Origin: an uncultured bacterium | GTDB lineage: Bacteria; Armatimonadota; Zipacnadia; Zipacnadales; Zipacnadaceae | DNA: 18,559 bases | Assembly (NCBI GenBank): GCA_937928475.1 | Contig: CALFVE010000246.1 | Location: 1 to 18,559, forward strand | Reading direction: 5' to 3' | Shown: piece after piece, positions 1 through 7,115 of the stretch | How the letters are laid out: each line of letters begins with the position of its first letter | How positions within the stretch are numbered: position 1 is the first letter of the stretch | Notes under the pieces: model-generated | Database searches by the model: none | Told to the model about the DNA's origin: nothing | Seen by the model: only the letters and a program-made list of their open reading frames with translations | Made by a program: the position numbers and the translations under genes

Positions 1-68
1 ATAGGTGCGCTGGACCCGGCCAACCGGCGGGAGGACAGAAGCGGCGGCGCCGCCGGCATCGCGAAGCG

Positions 69-95
69 TTCTGACTTCTACCTCTCCAATACAAT
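69..95 (+). promoter_or_regulatory. possible promoter of the hydrogenase operon
   Basis: A good -10 hexamer, TACAAT, lies at 90-95. The best -35 candidate is TTCTGA at 69-74, with a short 15-bp spacer, so the match is only partial. It is the only AT-richer stretch upstream of the first hydrogenase-operon gene, which begins about 100 bp downstream. The rest of 1-195 shows no gene I can support. Confidence 0.3.
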
Positions 96-122
96 CTAGC
101 CCGGAGGGGCTGGATGGTGAGT

Positions 123-140
123 CCTCCCGAGTGCGGGAGG
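123..140 (+). other. leader hairpin upstream of hydrogenase operon
   Basis: CCTCCCG (123-129) and CGGGAGG (134-140) form a perfect 7-bp stem with a 4-nt loop. It lies between the possible promoter and the first start codon. No T-run follows it, so it is not an ordinary intrinsic terminator. It could shape or stabilise the 5' leader, but the function is unknown. Confidence 0.35.
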
Positions 141-195
141 CGCCTCTGTCCTGTTCCCCGGCCTGAGTCTGTGCTCTCCCTAGGAGGGACTGCGC

Positions 196-570
196 GTGAA
201 GACCCGAGAAGAATTGCGAGCCCTGCGCGAGCGCGCCCGGGCTGCCCTGGCCGTGCGCGACCAGCCCGGCAAGAGCCGGGTGGTGGTGGCGATGGGCACC
301 TGCGGCATCGCCGCAGGCGCCCGGGAGGTCATGACCGCCTTGCTGGAGGAGTTGGCCCAACGCGGCCTAACGGAAGTAACCGTCTCCCAGACCGGCTGCA
401 TGGGGCTGTGCGACCGCGAGCCGATGGTCGAGGTACGTACTGCCAGCCTGCCGCCGGTCACCTACGGGCCTGTCACTCCCGCGCTCATGCGCCGCATCGT
501 CGCGGAGCACCTCGTCAACGGCCGCGCGGTGCAGGAATGCGCGCTCACCGTCGGATCGGAGGCCGAGTGA
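196..570 (+). CDS. hndB: HndB-like thioredoxin-fold [2Fe-2S] protein
   Basis: A 124-residue protein resembling HndB, the small thioredoxin-like (2Fe-2S) ferredoxin-domain subunit of NADP-reducing/bifurcating [FeFe] hydrogenases. The diagnostic stretches are MGTCGIAAGAREV (about residues 33-45) and QTGCMGLCDREPMVEV (65-80), followed by a VTYGPVTP...AEHLVNGR tail. The visible cysteines are C36, C68, C72 and a distal C115, so only three are in the usual ferredoxin positions. From memory this three-Cys pattern is typical of HndB, and whether it binds a complete cluster is unclear. The GTG start is chosen because AGGAGG (182-187) sits just upstream. It is probably an electron-transfer or assembly subunit of the complex encoded by the next three genes. 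The next start codon follows after three bases, so the two are surely co-transcribed. Confidence 0.87.
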   Translation: MKTREELRALRERARAALAVRDQPGKSRVVVAMGTCGIAAGAREVMTALLEELAQRGLTEVTVSQTGCMGLCDREPMVEVRTASLPPVTYGPVTPALMRRIVAEHLVNGRAVQECALTVGSEAE

Positions 571-573
571 ATC

Positions 574-1050
574 ATGGCTGCTGCCTGTCTATGTGCGGAG
601 ACGTACCCCAAGATTGAAGAGATTATCCAGGCGAAGGGCGCCACGCCGGACTCGCTGATTGAGATCCTCCACGCCGTTCAGGAAGAGATCGGCTACCTGC
701 CCCAGCCGGTGCAGGAGTTCATCGCTGACCGGCTGGGCATCTCAGCCGGTACGGTGGAAGGCGTGGTGAGCTTCTACAGTTACTTCACCACCGTCCCGCG
801 CGGGCGGCACACCATCAAGGTTTGCCAAGGCACGGCCTGCTACGTGCGCGGCGGCAAGCGCGTGCTGGAGGTAGTGGCCCATCACGCCGGGTGCGGCGTG
901 GGCGAGACCAGCCCGGATATGAAGTACAGCCTGGAGGTAGTGCGCTGCATCGGGGCCTGCGGCCTCTCCCCGGTGATGACCGTGGACGAGGACGTCTACG
1001 AGCGGGTCAAGCCTACCAAGGTGGGAGAGCTCCTGGACAAGTACGAGTAG
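574..1050 (+). CDS. hndA: NuoE/HndA-like [2Fe-2S] subunit
   Basis: A 158-residue protein of the 24-kDa NuoE family, which forms the HydC/HndA subunit of bifurcating hydrogenases. The N-terminal half is the helical bundle (SLIEILHAVQEEIGYLP, then GVVSFYSYF). The C-terminal half is the thioredoxin-like [2Fe-2S] fold, with ligands C84 and C89 (KVCQGTACYVRGG) and C125 and C129 (RCIGACGLSP), all four present. Its length is normal for the family. In characterised HydABC complexes this subunit packs against the NuoF-like flavoprotein. The ATG has GGAGG at 558-562 inside the end of the preceding gene. After the stop the operon is interrupted by a 282-bp non-coding stretch carrying a structured repeat, before the NuoF-like gene resumes. 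Confidence 0.93.
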   Translation: MAAACLCAETYPKIEEIIQAKGATPDSLIEILHAVQEEIGYLPQPVQEFIADRLGISAGTVEGVVSFYSYFTTVPRGRHTIKVCQGTACYVRGGKRVLEVVAHHAGCGVGETSPDMKYSLEVVRCIGACGLSPVMTVDEDVYERVKPTKVGELLDKYE

Positions 1051-1063
1051 GGTACGGGGCGAG

Positions 1064-1171
1064 GTGTTTGCCGTACGCCGGAGGGGCCGGCTGAAGGTCA
1101 GGCTCCGCCTGGCCTGAAACCGGCCCGGCATGCCTGACCTCCTGCGCGTCACTTTGCCCGAGAGGCAACAC
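1064..1171. repeat. palindromic repeat unit, copy 1 (inside hydrogenase operon)
   Basis: The core at 1078-1127 folds as GGGCCGG / CCGGCCC outer arms around a CTGA/GAAA internal loop and a second GC-rich stem (GGTCAGGC / GCCTGGCC, one G-T wobble). It matches copy 2 (6318-6367) at about 45 of 50 positions. The unit is bounded by GTGTTTGCC (1064-1072) and GGCAACAC (1164-1171), which are inverted relative to each other, giving a 108-bp element. No clear flanking direct repeat is visible. It lies between the NuoE-like and NuoF-like genes, so it would be transcribed in the operon mRNA. Confidence 0.7.
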
Positions 1172-1177
1172 AGACGC

Positions 1178-1226
1178 GGGCCGGTCTCCCCTCCCGCGGC
1201 TGCGTCGCGGCAGTCTCGGCCGGCCC
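1178..1226 (+). other. second stem-loop in the hndA-hydB gap
   Basis: GGGCCGG (1178-1184) pairs with CCGGCCC (1220-1226), enclosing CCGCG...CGCGG arms, just after palindromic repeat copy 1. It could fold in the operon transcript and influence processing or relative expression of the genes on either side. There is no U-tract, so termination is not indicated. Confidence 0.35.
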
Positions 1227-1285
1227 CTCCGAGGGAGGCTCAAAGGGCGCGGGGACGGGGGCAGGGGGGAGCACGGAGGGGTACA

Positions 1286-1313
1286 ACTTCCGACTTTCGA
1301 CTTCTCACTTCCG
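1286..1313 (+). repeat. 4 x 7-bp tandem repeat
   Basis: Four consecutive heptamers, ACTTCCG, ACTTTCG, ACTTCTC and ACTTCCG, lie directly before the ribosome-binding site (AAGGAG, 1318-1323) of the NuoF-GltD fusion gene. The pyrimidine-rich sequence stands out from its GC-rich surroundings. Function unknown. Confidence 0.7.
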
Positions 1314-1332
1314 TTACAAGGAGATTCCTGTC

Positions 1333-4300
1333 ATGCCTACCTTTCGTTCTCACGTCCTGGTGTGCGCGGGGGCCAGTTGTGTCTCCTCCGGATGCCAGGC
1401 GGTTAGCGAGGCTTTGGAGCAGGCGCTGCATGATCTGGGCCTGGACAAGGAGGTCCAGATTGTCCGCACCGGCTGCATGGGCTCCTGCGACCTCGGGCCG
1501 GTGGCCGTGGTGTATCCGGAGGGCGTCTTCTACCAGAAATTGACTCCGGAAGACAGCCGCGCGATCGCCGAGGAGCATCTGCTCAAGGGGCGGCCTGTCC
1601 GTCGGCTGATGTACGTGCCCAGCGAGGGCGGCGAGCCGGAAGCGGAAATCGAGAAGATACCTTTCTTCTCCTTGCAGCAAAAGATTGTTCTGCGCAACTG
1701 CGGCGAGATTGACCCCGGCAACATCGAGGAGTACATCGCCCGCGACGGTTACGAGGCTCTGGCCCGTGTGCTTACGGAGATGACTCCCGAGGAGGTCATC
1801 GCCACGGTCAAGGCCTCCGGCCTGCGCGGGCGCGGCGGCGGCGGCTTCCCCACCGGCCTCAAGTGGGAACTGACTGCCCAGGCGCCCGGCGAGGTCAAGT
1901 ACGTGGTCTGCAATGCCGACGAGGGCGACCCCGGCGCTTTCATGGATCGCAGCGTCTTGGAGGGCGATCCCCACAGCATCATCGAGGCCATGACCATCGC
2001 CGGCTATGCCATCGGCGCACACAAAGGCTACATCTACGTGCGCGCTGAGTACCCGCTGGCCATCGCCCGGCTGGGGGTCGCTTTGCAGCAAGCGCGCGAA
2101 TACGGCCTGCTGGGTCCGGACCTTTTCGGCTCCGGCTTTGACTTTGACCTGGAGCTTCGCATGGGGGCCGGAGCCTTCGTCTGCGGCGAAGAGACCGCGC
2201 TGATGGCTTCCATCGAGGGCAAGCGTGGGGAGCCGCGCCCGCGCCCGCCGTTCCCCGCGCAGTCGGGCCTCTGGGGCAAGCCCACGCTGCTCAACAACGT
2301 AGAGACCTACGCCAACATCCCCCCGATCATCTTGAAGGGGCCGGAGTGGTTTGCCTCCTTCGGCACCGAGACCAGCAAGGGCACCAAGGTCTTTGCCCTG
2401 GCCGGGCACGTCAACAATACCGGCCTGGTGGAAGTGCCGATGGGGACTCCCCTCGGACGCATCATCTACGATATCGGCGGCGGCATTCGCGGCGGGAAGG
2501 CCTTCAAGGCGGCGCAGACCGGCGGGCCCTCGGGCGGATGCATCCCCCGCGAGTACCTCAACACTCCGGTGGACTACGAAAGCCTGAAGGAACTCGGCTC
2601 CATCATGGGCTCAGGGGGCCTCATCGTGATGGACGAGTCTACCTGCATGGTGGACCTGGCCCGCTTCTTCCTGGAGTTTGTGCAGGACGAGTCCTGCGGC
2701 AAGTGCCCGCCCTGCCGCATCGGCACCAAGCGGATGCTGGAGATCCTGGAGCGCATCTGCGCCGGCGAAGGGCGGGAGGGGGATATTGAACTGCTGGAGG
2801 ATTTGGGCGAGCAAATCCGGGCAACCTCCCTATGCGGCCTGGGCCAGACCGCGCCCAATCCGGTGCTCAGCACCCTGCGCTACTTCCGCGAGGAGTACGA
2901 GGAGCACATCCGCGACAAGCGCTGCCGAGCTGGGAGCTGTGCCGAGATCATGAAGGCGCCCTGCGAGCACGCCTGCCCGGCCGGCGTGGATGTGCCCGCC
3001 TACGTCAATCTGATGGCGGAAGGGCGCCTGGACGAGGCCTACGCGGTTATCCGCGACGCCAACCCCTTCCCTTCGGTATGTGGACGGGTCTGCACCGCGT
3101 ACTGCGAAACCAAGTGCCGCCGCGCCCAACTCGACGCGCCGGTGGCCATCCGCCTGCTCAAGCGCGCTGCTGCCGACCACCGTACCACCACTTGGCAGCC
3201 TCCCCTGGCCCCGGCGCGCCACCGGCGCGTCGCCATCATCGGCAGCGGTCCTGCCGGGCTGACCGCAGCCTATGACTTGGTGCGCAACGGCTATGAGGTC
3301 ACGGTATTCGAGAAAGAGGCGATCCCCGGCGGGATGATGGCCCTGGGCATCCCTGACTACCGCCTGCCTCAGGAGGTCCTGCAGCGTGAGATTCAGGACA
3401 TTCTCGACTTAGGGGTCACGCTGAAGACCGGCGTCGAGTTCGGCAAGGACATCACGCTGGAATCGCTGGAGCAGGAAGGCTACCAGGCGGTGTTCCTGGC
3501 GATCGGCTGCCAGGTGGGGATTCCGCTGGACTGCCCGGGCGCGGAGGCTGCCGGCGTGCTGGACGCAGTGCAGTTCTTGCGCGAAATTGCGCTGGGAGGG
3601 CGGCCAGAGGTCGGCCCACGGGTCGCGGTTATCGGCGGCGGCGACACCGCGATTGACTCGGCTCGCTCCGCCTTGCGTCTGGGCGCCAGCGAGGTGCACC
3701 TGGTCTACCGCCGCACCCGCGAGGAGATGCCCGCCCATGGGGAGGAGATCGAGGAGGCGATGCACGAGGGCGTGCGCTTCCACTTCTTGGCGGCCCCCAA
3801 AGAGATCGCCACAGACAGGGGTTGGGTGACAGGGATAGTCTGCCAGCAGATGCAACTGGGGGACTTCGACCGCAGCGGCCGGCGGCGACCGGAGCCGGTG
3901 GAGGGCGCGGACTTCTTCCTGCCGGCGGACACGGTGATCGCCGCTATCGGCCAGCGGTTGGACGCCTCTTGCGTCTGCGTCCCCACCGAGCGCGGCAAGA
4001 TCTGCGCTGACCCGCGGACCCTGGCTACCGAGAAGCCGAACGTATTCGCCGGCGGGGACGCCACCGAAGGGCCGATGACGGTGGTGGACGCCATCGCCGA
4101 CGGTCACCGTGCCGCCCGGGCGATTCATGCCTACCTGTCGGGCGAACCACTGCCGCCGCCTCGCAAGCGACCGAAGACGCGCGTAGACGCCGGCGTTATG
4201 GCCGCGGTGGAGGCAGCCCAGGAGGAGGAACGGCCTCCCGCTCAGGTGCCGAAGATCGCGGAGGCGGCGCGGCTGGGCGGCTTCGCCGAGGTAGAACTGG

Positions 4301-4407
4301 GCTTCTCGGTGCCGGTGGCCTGCCGCGAGGCGGCGCGCTGCCTGCACTGCGATTACGTGCTGGTCGAGGAGACCCAGGAGGAACCACTGCCCCGCGCGTC
4401 CCGCTAA
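1333..4407 (+). CDS. hydB: NuoF/HydB-GltD fusion flavoprotein (bifurcating hydrogenase subunit)
   Basis: A 1024-residue multidomain electron-transfer protein. Residues 1-95 form a thioredoxin-like [2Fe-2S] domain (C11, C16, C21, then TGCMGSC at C48/C52). Residues about 120-430 are the NuoF FMN/NADH core, with GLRGRGGGGFPTG near 163-175, NADEGDPGAF, and GAGAFVCGEETAL. A [4Fe-4S] site follows (C455, C458, C461, C501). From about 531 the usual HydB C-terminal ferredoxin is absent. In its place is a GltD/NfnB-type domain with two Cys quartets (C531, C536, C544, C548; then CGRVCTAYCETKC), an FAD site (GSGPAG, 637-642), an NADP-type site (GGGDTA, 768-773, with YRRTREEMPA) and a terminal CREAARCLHC (997-1006). 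HydB proteins are the bifurcating flavin site in HydABC, and GltD-like modules handle NADPH. I infer a subunit joining NAD(H) and NADP(H) chemistry. AAGGAG supports the start. The protein could also be called hndC-like. Confidence 0.93.
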   Translation: MPTFRSHVLVCAGASCVSSGCQAVSEALEQALHDLGLDKEVQIVRTGCMGSCDLGPVAVVYPEGVFYQKLTPEDSRAIAEEHLLKGRPVRRLMYVPSEGGEPEAEIEKIPFFSLQQKIVLRNCGEIDPGNIEEYIARDGYEALARVLTEMTPEEVIATVKASGLRGRGGGGFPTGLKWELTAQAPGEVKYVVCNADEGDPGAFMDRSVLEGDPHSIIEAMTIAGYAIGAHKGYIYVRAEYPLAIARLGVALQQAREYGLLGPDLFGSGFDFDLELRMGAGAFVCGEETALMASIEGKRGEPRPRPPFPAQSGLWGKPTLLNNVETYANIPPIILKGPEWFASFGTETSKGTKVFALAGHVNNTGLVEVPMGTPLGRIIYDIGGGIRGGKAFKAAQTGGPSGGCIPREYLNTPVDYESLKELGSIMGSGGLIVMDESTCMVDLARFFLEFVQDESCGKCPPCRIGTKRMLEILERICAGEGREGDIELLEDLGEQIRATSLCGLGQTAPNPVLSTLRYFREEYEEHIRDKRCRAGSCAEIMKAPCEHACPAGVDVPAYVNLMAEGRLDEAYAVIRDANPFPSVCGRVCTAYCETKCRRAQLDAPVAIRLLKRAAADHRTTTWQPPLAPARHRRVAIIGSGPAGLTAAYDLVRNGYEVTVFEKEAIPGGMMALGIPDYRLPQEVLQREIQDILDLGVTLKTGVEFGKDITLESLEQEGYQAVFLAIGCQVGIPLDCPGAEAAGVLDAVQFLREIALGGRPEVGPRVAVIGGGDTAIDSARSALRLGASEVHLVYRRTREEMPAHGEEIEEAMHEGVRFHFLAAPKEIATDRGWVTGIVCQQMQLGDFDRSGRRRPEPVEGADFFLPADTVIAAIGQRLDASCVCVPTERGKICADPRTLATEKPNVFAGGDATEGPMTVVDAIADGHRAARAIHAYLSGEPLPPPRKRPKTRVDAGVMAAVEAAQEEERPPAQVPKIAEAARLGGFAEVELGFSVPVACREAARCLHCDYVLVEETQEEPLPRASR

Positions 4408-4459
4408 CGCCCGGTGGGGAAGACTGAAACGGCGCACGGATTCCAGGAGGACAATACTG

Positions 4460-6199
4460 ATGTCTGAGTTCACCATAACCATCAATAACCGTGAAGTGCC
4501 GGCCGGCGAGGGAATGACCGTCCTACAAGCCGCGCAGCAAGCGGGCATCCGCATCCCCACCCTCTGTTACCACCCGGACCTCCCCCCCCTGGGCGCTTGC
4601 CGGGTGTGCCTCGTAGAGATCGAGGGCGAGCGAGCGTTGCAGCCCTCTTGTTCCTTCCCGGTGCGACCTGGCATGGTGGTGCAGACCCATTCCCCCAAGG
4701 TGCGCAAGGCCCGCCGGACGGTGGTCGAACTGCTGCTCTCCGACCATCCCTCCGACTGCACCGTCTGCGCCCGCAACGGGTCGTGCGAACTGCAGGCGCT
4801 GGCGGAGGAACTGGGCATCCGCGAGGTGCGGGTGCGCGTGGAGCCACGCGGCCTGCCGGTGGACGACTCCAGCCTGGCCGTAGTCCGCGACCCCGACAAG
4901 TGCATCCTCTGCCGCCGCTGCTTACAGACCTGTGAGCAGATTCAGGCAGTCGCCGGCCTGCGCCTCAAAGGGCGGGGCTATGACAGCATCGTGGGGGCGC
5001 CCTTTGACACCCCGCTGGGCCATGCCCTTTGCGTCAACTGCGGCCAGTGCATCAACCGCTGCCCCACTGGGGCCCTGGTGGAAAAGACCCAGATCCCGGA
5101 GGTTTGGGCGGCGCTGGAGGACCCCCAGATTTTCACGGTGGTGCAGACCGCGCCGGCGGTTCGCGTCGCCTTGGGCGAGGCGCTGGGCATGCCCCCCGGC
5201 GAGATCGTCACCGGCAAGATGACCTCTGCTCTGCGCGCGCTCGGCTTCGACCGGGTCTTCGACACCGACTTCACGGCCGACCTGACCATCATGGAGGAAG
5301 GCCACGAACTGATCCACCGGCTGCAGCACGGCGGCCCCCTGCCCATGCTCACCTCCTGCAGCCCCGGCTGGATCAAGTTCCTGGAGCATTTCTGTCCGCA
5401 ACTTATTCCGAACGTTTCCACCTGCAAGTCGCCGCAGCAGATGTTCGGCGCCCTTGCCAAGACCTATTTCGCTGAGGTCGCGGGGGTCGACCCGGCCAAG
5501 ATGCGGGTAGTTTCCATCATGCCGTGCACCGCCAAGAAGTTCGAGGCCGCTCGCCCCGAGATGTGCGCTTCTGGCTTCCGAGACGTGGACTACGTCCTGA
5601 CTACCCGCGAGTTGGCTCAGATGATCAAGGAGATGGGGATTGACTTCGCGAACTTGCCGGACAGCGACTACGACGACCCGCTGGGGGAGTCTACCGGCGC
5701 GGCCGTCATCTTCGGGGCCACCGGCGGAGTGATGGAGGCGGCCCTGCGCACCGCGTACGAAGTGATCACCGGCGAACGCCTGGAAAACGTGGACATCACC
5801 CCGGTGCGCGGCATGGAGGGAATCAAAGAGGCCACCGTCAAGATAGGCGACCTGGAACTGAAGGCGGCGGTGGCGCATGGCCTGGCCAACGCCGCGCAAC
5901 TGCTGGACAAGATCGTGGCTGGGGCGGCCGATTATCACTTCGTGGAGATCATGGCCTGTCCTGGCGGATGTCTGGGCGGTGGCGGTCAGCCGCTGCCCAC
6001 CTCGCCGGAGATTCGCCTCCAGCGGGCGGAGGCCATCTACCAGGCGGATCGCGAACTGCCCATCCGCCGCTCTCACGAGAATCCTTCCATCCAGGAACTC
6101 TACGCCCGCTTCCTGGGCGAGCCGCTGAGCGAGAGAGCGCACCACCTGCTACACACGGAATACACGCCGCGCACCAAGCAGGCGGTGCAGGTGGAATAG
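4460..6199 (+). CDS. hydA: [FeFe] hydrogenase catalytic subunit (HndD/HydA type)
   Basis: A 579-residue [FeFe] hydrogenase that catalyses reversible H2 oxidation. The N-terminus is a [2Fe-2S] domain (C36, C47, C50, C64), then the His-ligated [4Fe-4S] site (H96, C100, C103, C109), then a two-cluster ferredoxin domain (CILCRRCLQTC and CVNCGQCINRCPTGAL). The H-cluster motifs are intact: TSCSPGW (C300), MPCTAKKFE (C356) and MACPGGCLGGGGQP (C500, C504). The small-subunit tail follows (SIQELYARFLGEPLS). Length matches clostridial CpI and HndD, and there is no extra C-terminal [2Fe-2S] domain. A strong AGGAGG (4445-4450) precedes the ATG, 52 bp after the NuoF-GltD gene. Together with the NuoE- and NuoF-like partners it fits the trimeric/tetrameric bifurcating class (group A3) rather than a ferredoxin-only enzyme. 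The HydEFG maturases needed for the H-cluster are not in this window. Confidence 0.97.
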   Translation: MSEFTITINNREVPAGEGMTVLQAAQQAGIRIPTLCYHPDLPPLGACRVCLVEIEGERALQPSCSFPVRPGMVVQTHSPKVRKARRTVVELLLSDHPSDCTVCARNGSCELQALAEELGIREVRVRVEPRGLPVDDSSLAVVRDPDKCILCRRCLQTCEQIQAVAGLRLKGRGYDSIVGAPFDTPLGHALCVNCGQCINRCPTGALVEKTQIPEVWAALEDPQIFTVVQTAPAVRVALGEALGMPPGEIVTGKMTSALRALGFDRVFDTDFTADLTIMEEGHELIHRLQHGGPLPMLTSCSPGWIKFLEHFCPQLIPNVSTCKSPQQMFGALAKTYFAEVAGVDPAKMRVVSIMPCTAKKFEAARPEMCASGFRDVDYVLTTRELAQMIKEMGIDFANLPDSDYDDPLGESTGAAVIFGATGGVMEAALRTAYEVITGERLENVDITPVRGMEGIKEATVKIGDLELKAAVAHGLANAAQLLDKIVAGAADYHFVEIMACPGGCLGGGGQPLPTSPEIRLQRAEAIYQADRELPIRRSHENPSIQELYARFLGEPLSERAHHLLHTEYTPRTKQAVQVE

Positions 6200-6317
6200 C
6201 GCGCGCCCGCGGCGAGGGTGGCGCACCGCACTGGACCACTCCCTAGACCGGCGCGCCTCTCGATGCGAGGACCGGCTCTTTACGGAGCGGCCGGCTACCG
6301 CCCAGGGGCGGGCCACT

Positions 6318-6367
6318 GCGGAGGGACCGGCTGAAGGCCAGGCGCAGCCTGGCCTGAAACCGGCCCG
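6318..6367. repeat. palindromic repeat core, copy 2
   Basis: This 50-bp core matches copy 3 (10584-10633) at 47 of 50 positions. It folds as nested arms: CCGG/CCGG outside (one A-C mismatch further out), then the CTGA/GAAA internal loop, then a perfect stem AGGCCAGGC / GCCTGGCCT with a GCA loop. The terminal inverted repeats seen around copies 1 and 3 are not clear here, so this may be a decayed or partial copy. Confidence 0.75.
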
Positions 6368-6573
6368 TGCGCCTAGTGCCTGCATAGCGTATACCAGTGG
6401 CGTCCCGATGGGCTCCGGTCCATAGCGAGTTGCGAGCCGCCGTTACTTTCTTTCCTCGACCCCTCCCACTCCGGGAGGGGTGCCCTGAGCGCAGCAAAGG
6501 GCGGGGTAGGTCTGTTGGCGACGCGGGTGAACGCCAGGGGGGCCCCCGCTCGCCCCTCGCTGGGCTCGGGGCA

Positions 6574-6597
6574 CTCGCCCCCGCCGGCGGGGGCGAG
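6574..6597. repeat. perfect 24-bp palindrome
   Basis: CTCGCCCCCGCC is followed directly by its exact reverse complement, with GCACT/AGTGC-like pairing extending on both sides apart from a 2-nt bulge. It lies about 57 bp upstream of the receiver-protein start codon. It could be an operator-like or cruciform-forming site or simply a repeat. No T-run follows. Confidence 0.6.
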
Positions 6598-6653
6598 AGT
6601 GCGGAGCAGACGAGAAACAGACGCCGTGCGCTTACAGGCGGGAGGCAAGCAGC

Positions 6654-7115
6654 ATGGCCGGCGACAACGAAAGGCAGACACCTCCCCGAGCCCCCAAGGT
6701 CCTCCTGGCGGACGACGACCCCGACTTCCTGGAGCAGCACCGGCTGATGCTGGAGGGCATGGGTTTTGTTGTGGTCACCGCCGACAGCAGCGAGGCGGCG
6801 CTGGCGGTCGCCGATCGCGAGAACCCCCAGGCCTTTGTTCTCGACCTGATGATGGAGCGCGCCGACTCCGGGGCCCGCCTCTCCCGCACGCTCCGCCGCG
6901 ATCCCCGCTTCCAGCGCGTGCCCATTATCCTCCTTACCTCGGTAGCCGAGGAGATGGGCTTCGAGTTCCAGCGCAACCCGCGAGAGGTGCTGGACTGGAT
7001 GAAGGCCGACGCCTGGTTCGACAAGCCGGCGCCCGTTTCCGAACTGGCTGCAACTTTGCGGCGGCTACTGGCGGAGCGCACGGCCCAACCCAGCGAAGAA
7101 TCGCCGGCGCGCTGA
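6654..7115 (+). CDS. stand-alone response-regulator receiver protein
   Basis: A 153-residue CheY-like receiver domain with no output domain. The acidic pocket is DDD at 20-22, the phospho-acceptor is D64 (FVLDLMME), with T95 (IILLTS) and K124 (WFDKP). T95 to K124 is about seven residues longer than in CheY, with an insert EMGFEFQRNPREVLDWMKADAWF. From memory this MMExxDSG...KADAWFDKP style recurs in receivers encoded beside hydrogenase and formate-dehydrogenase genes. GGGAGG about ten bases upstream supports the ATG. It sits 455 bp after the hydrogenase gene on the same strand. It may relay redox or H2 status, but its partner kinase is unknown. The histidine kinase at 15705 is distant and need not be its partner. 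Confidence 0.9.
   Translation: MAGDNERQTPPRAPKVLLADDDPDFLEQHRLMLEGMGFVVVTADSSEAALAVADRENPQAFVLDLMMERADSGARLSRTLRRDPRFQRVPIILLTSVAEEMGFEFQRNPREVLDWMKADAWFDKPAPVSELAATLRRLLAERTAQPSEESPAR

Larger units (their letters stand above)
6200..6653. other. 454-bp intergenic region rich in palindromes
   Basis: I find no convincing gene between the hydrogenase and the receiver protein. Reading frames here overlap repeats and lack family resemblance. The region holds a CCGCC/GGCGG hairpin near 6298-6312, palindromic repeat copy 2 (6318-6367), an 8-bp inverted repeat CCCCTCCC/GGGAGGGG (6460-6480) and a perfect 24-bp palindrome (6574-6597). None is followed by a T-run. Confidence 0.6.

Noticed and set aside
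114..617. A + strand frame overlapping hndB and the start of hndA
   Set aside because: It is Arg/Pro-rich shadow coding in another frame of two well-supported genes.
1078..1127. Hammerhead ribozyme in the palindromic core
   Set aside because: CTGA and GAAA are present around a stem, but the required CUGAUGA is absent and no cleavage-site arm arrangement is visible.
1240..2409. Long - strand frame opposite the NuoF-GltD gene
   Set aside because: It is antisense to a clearly recognised protein; high GC favours long open antisense frames and it shows no family motif.
4922..6145. 407-codon - strand frame opposite the hydrogenase gene
   Set aside because: Antisense to all H-cluster motifs, with composition typical of shadow frames.
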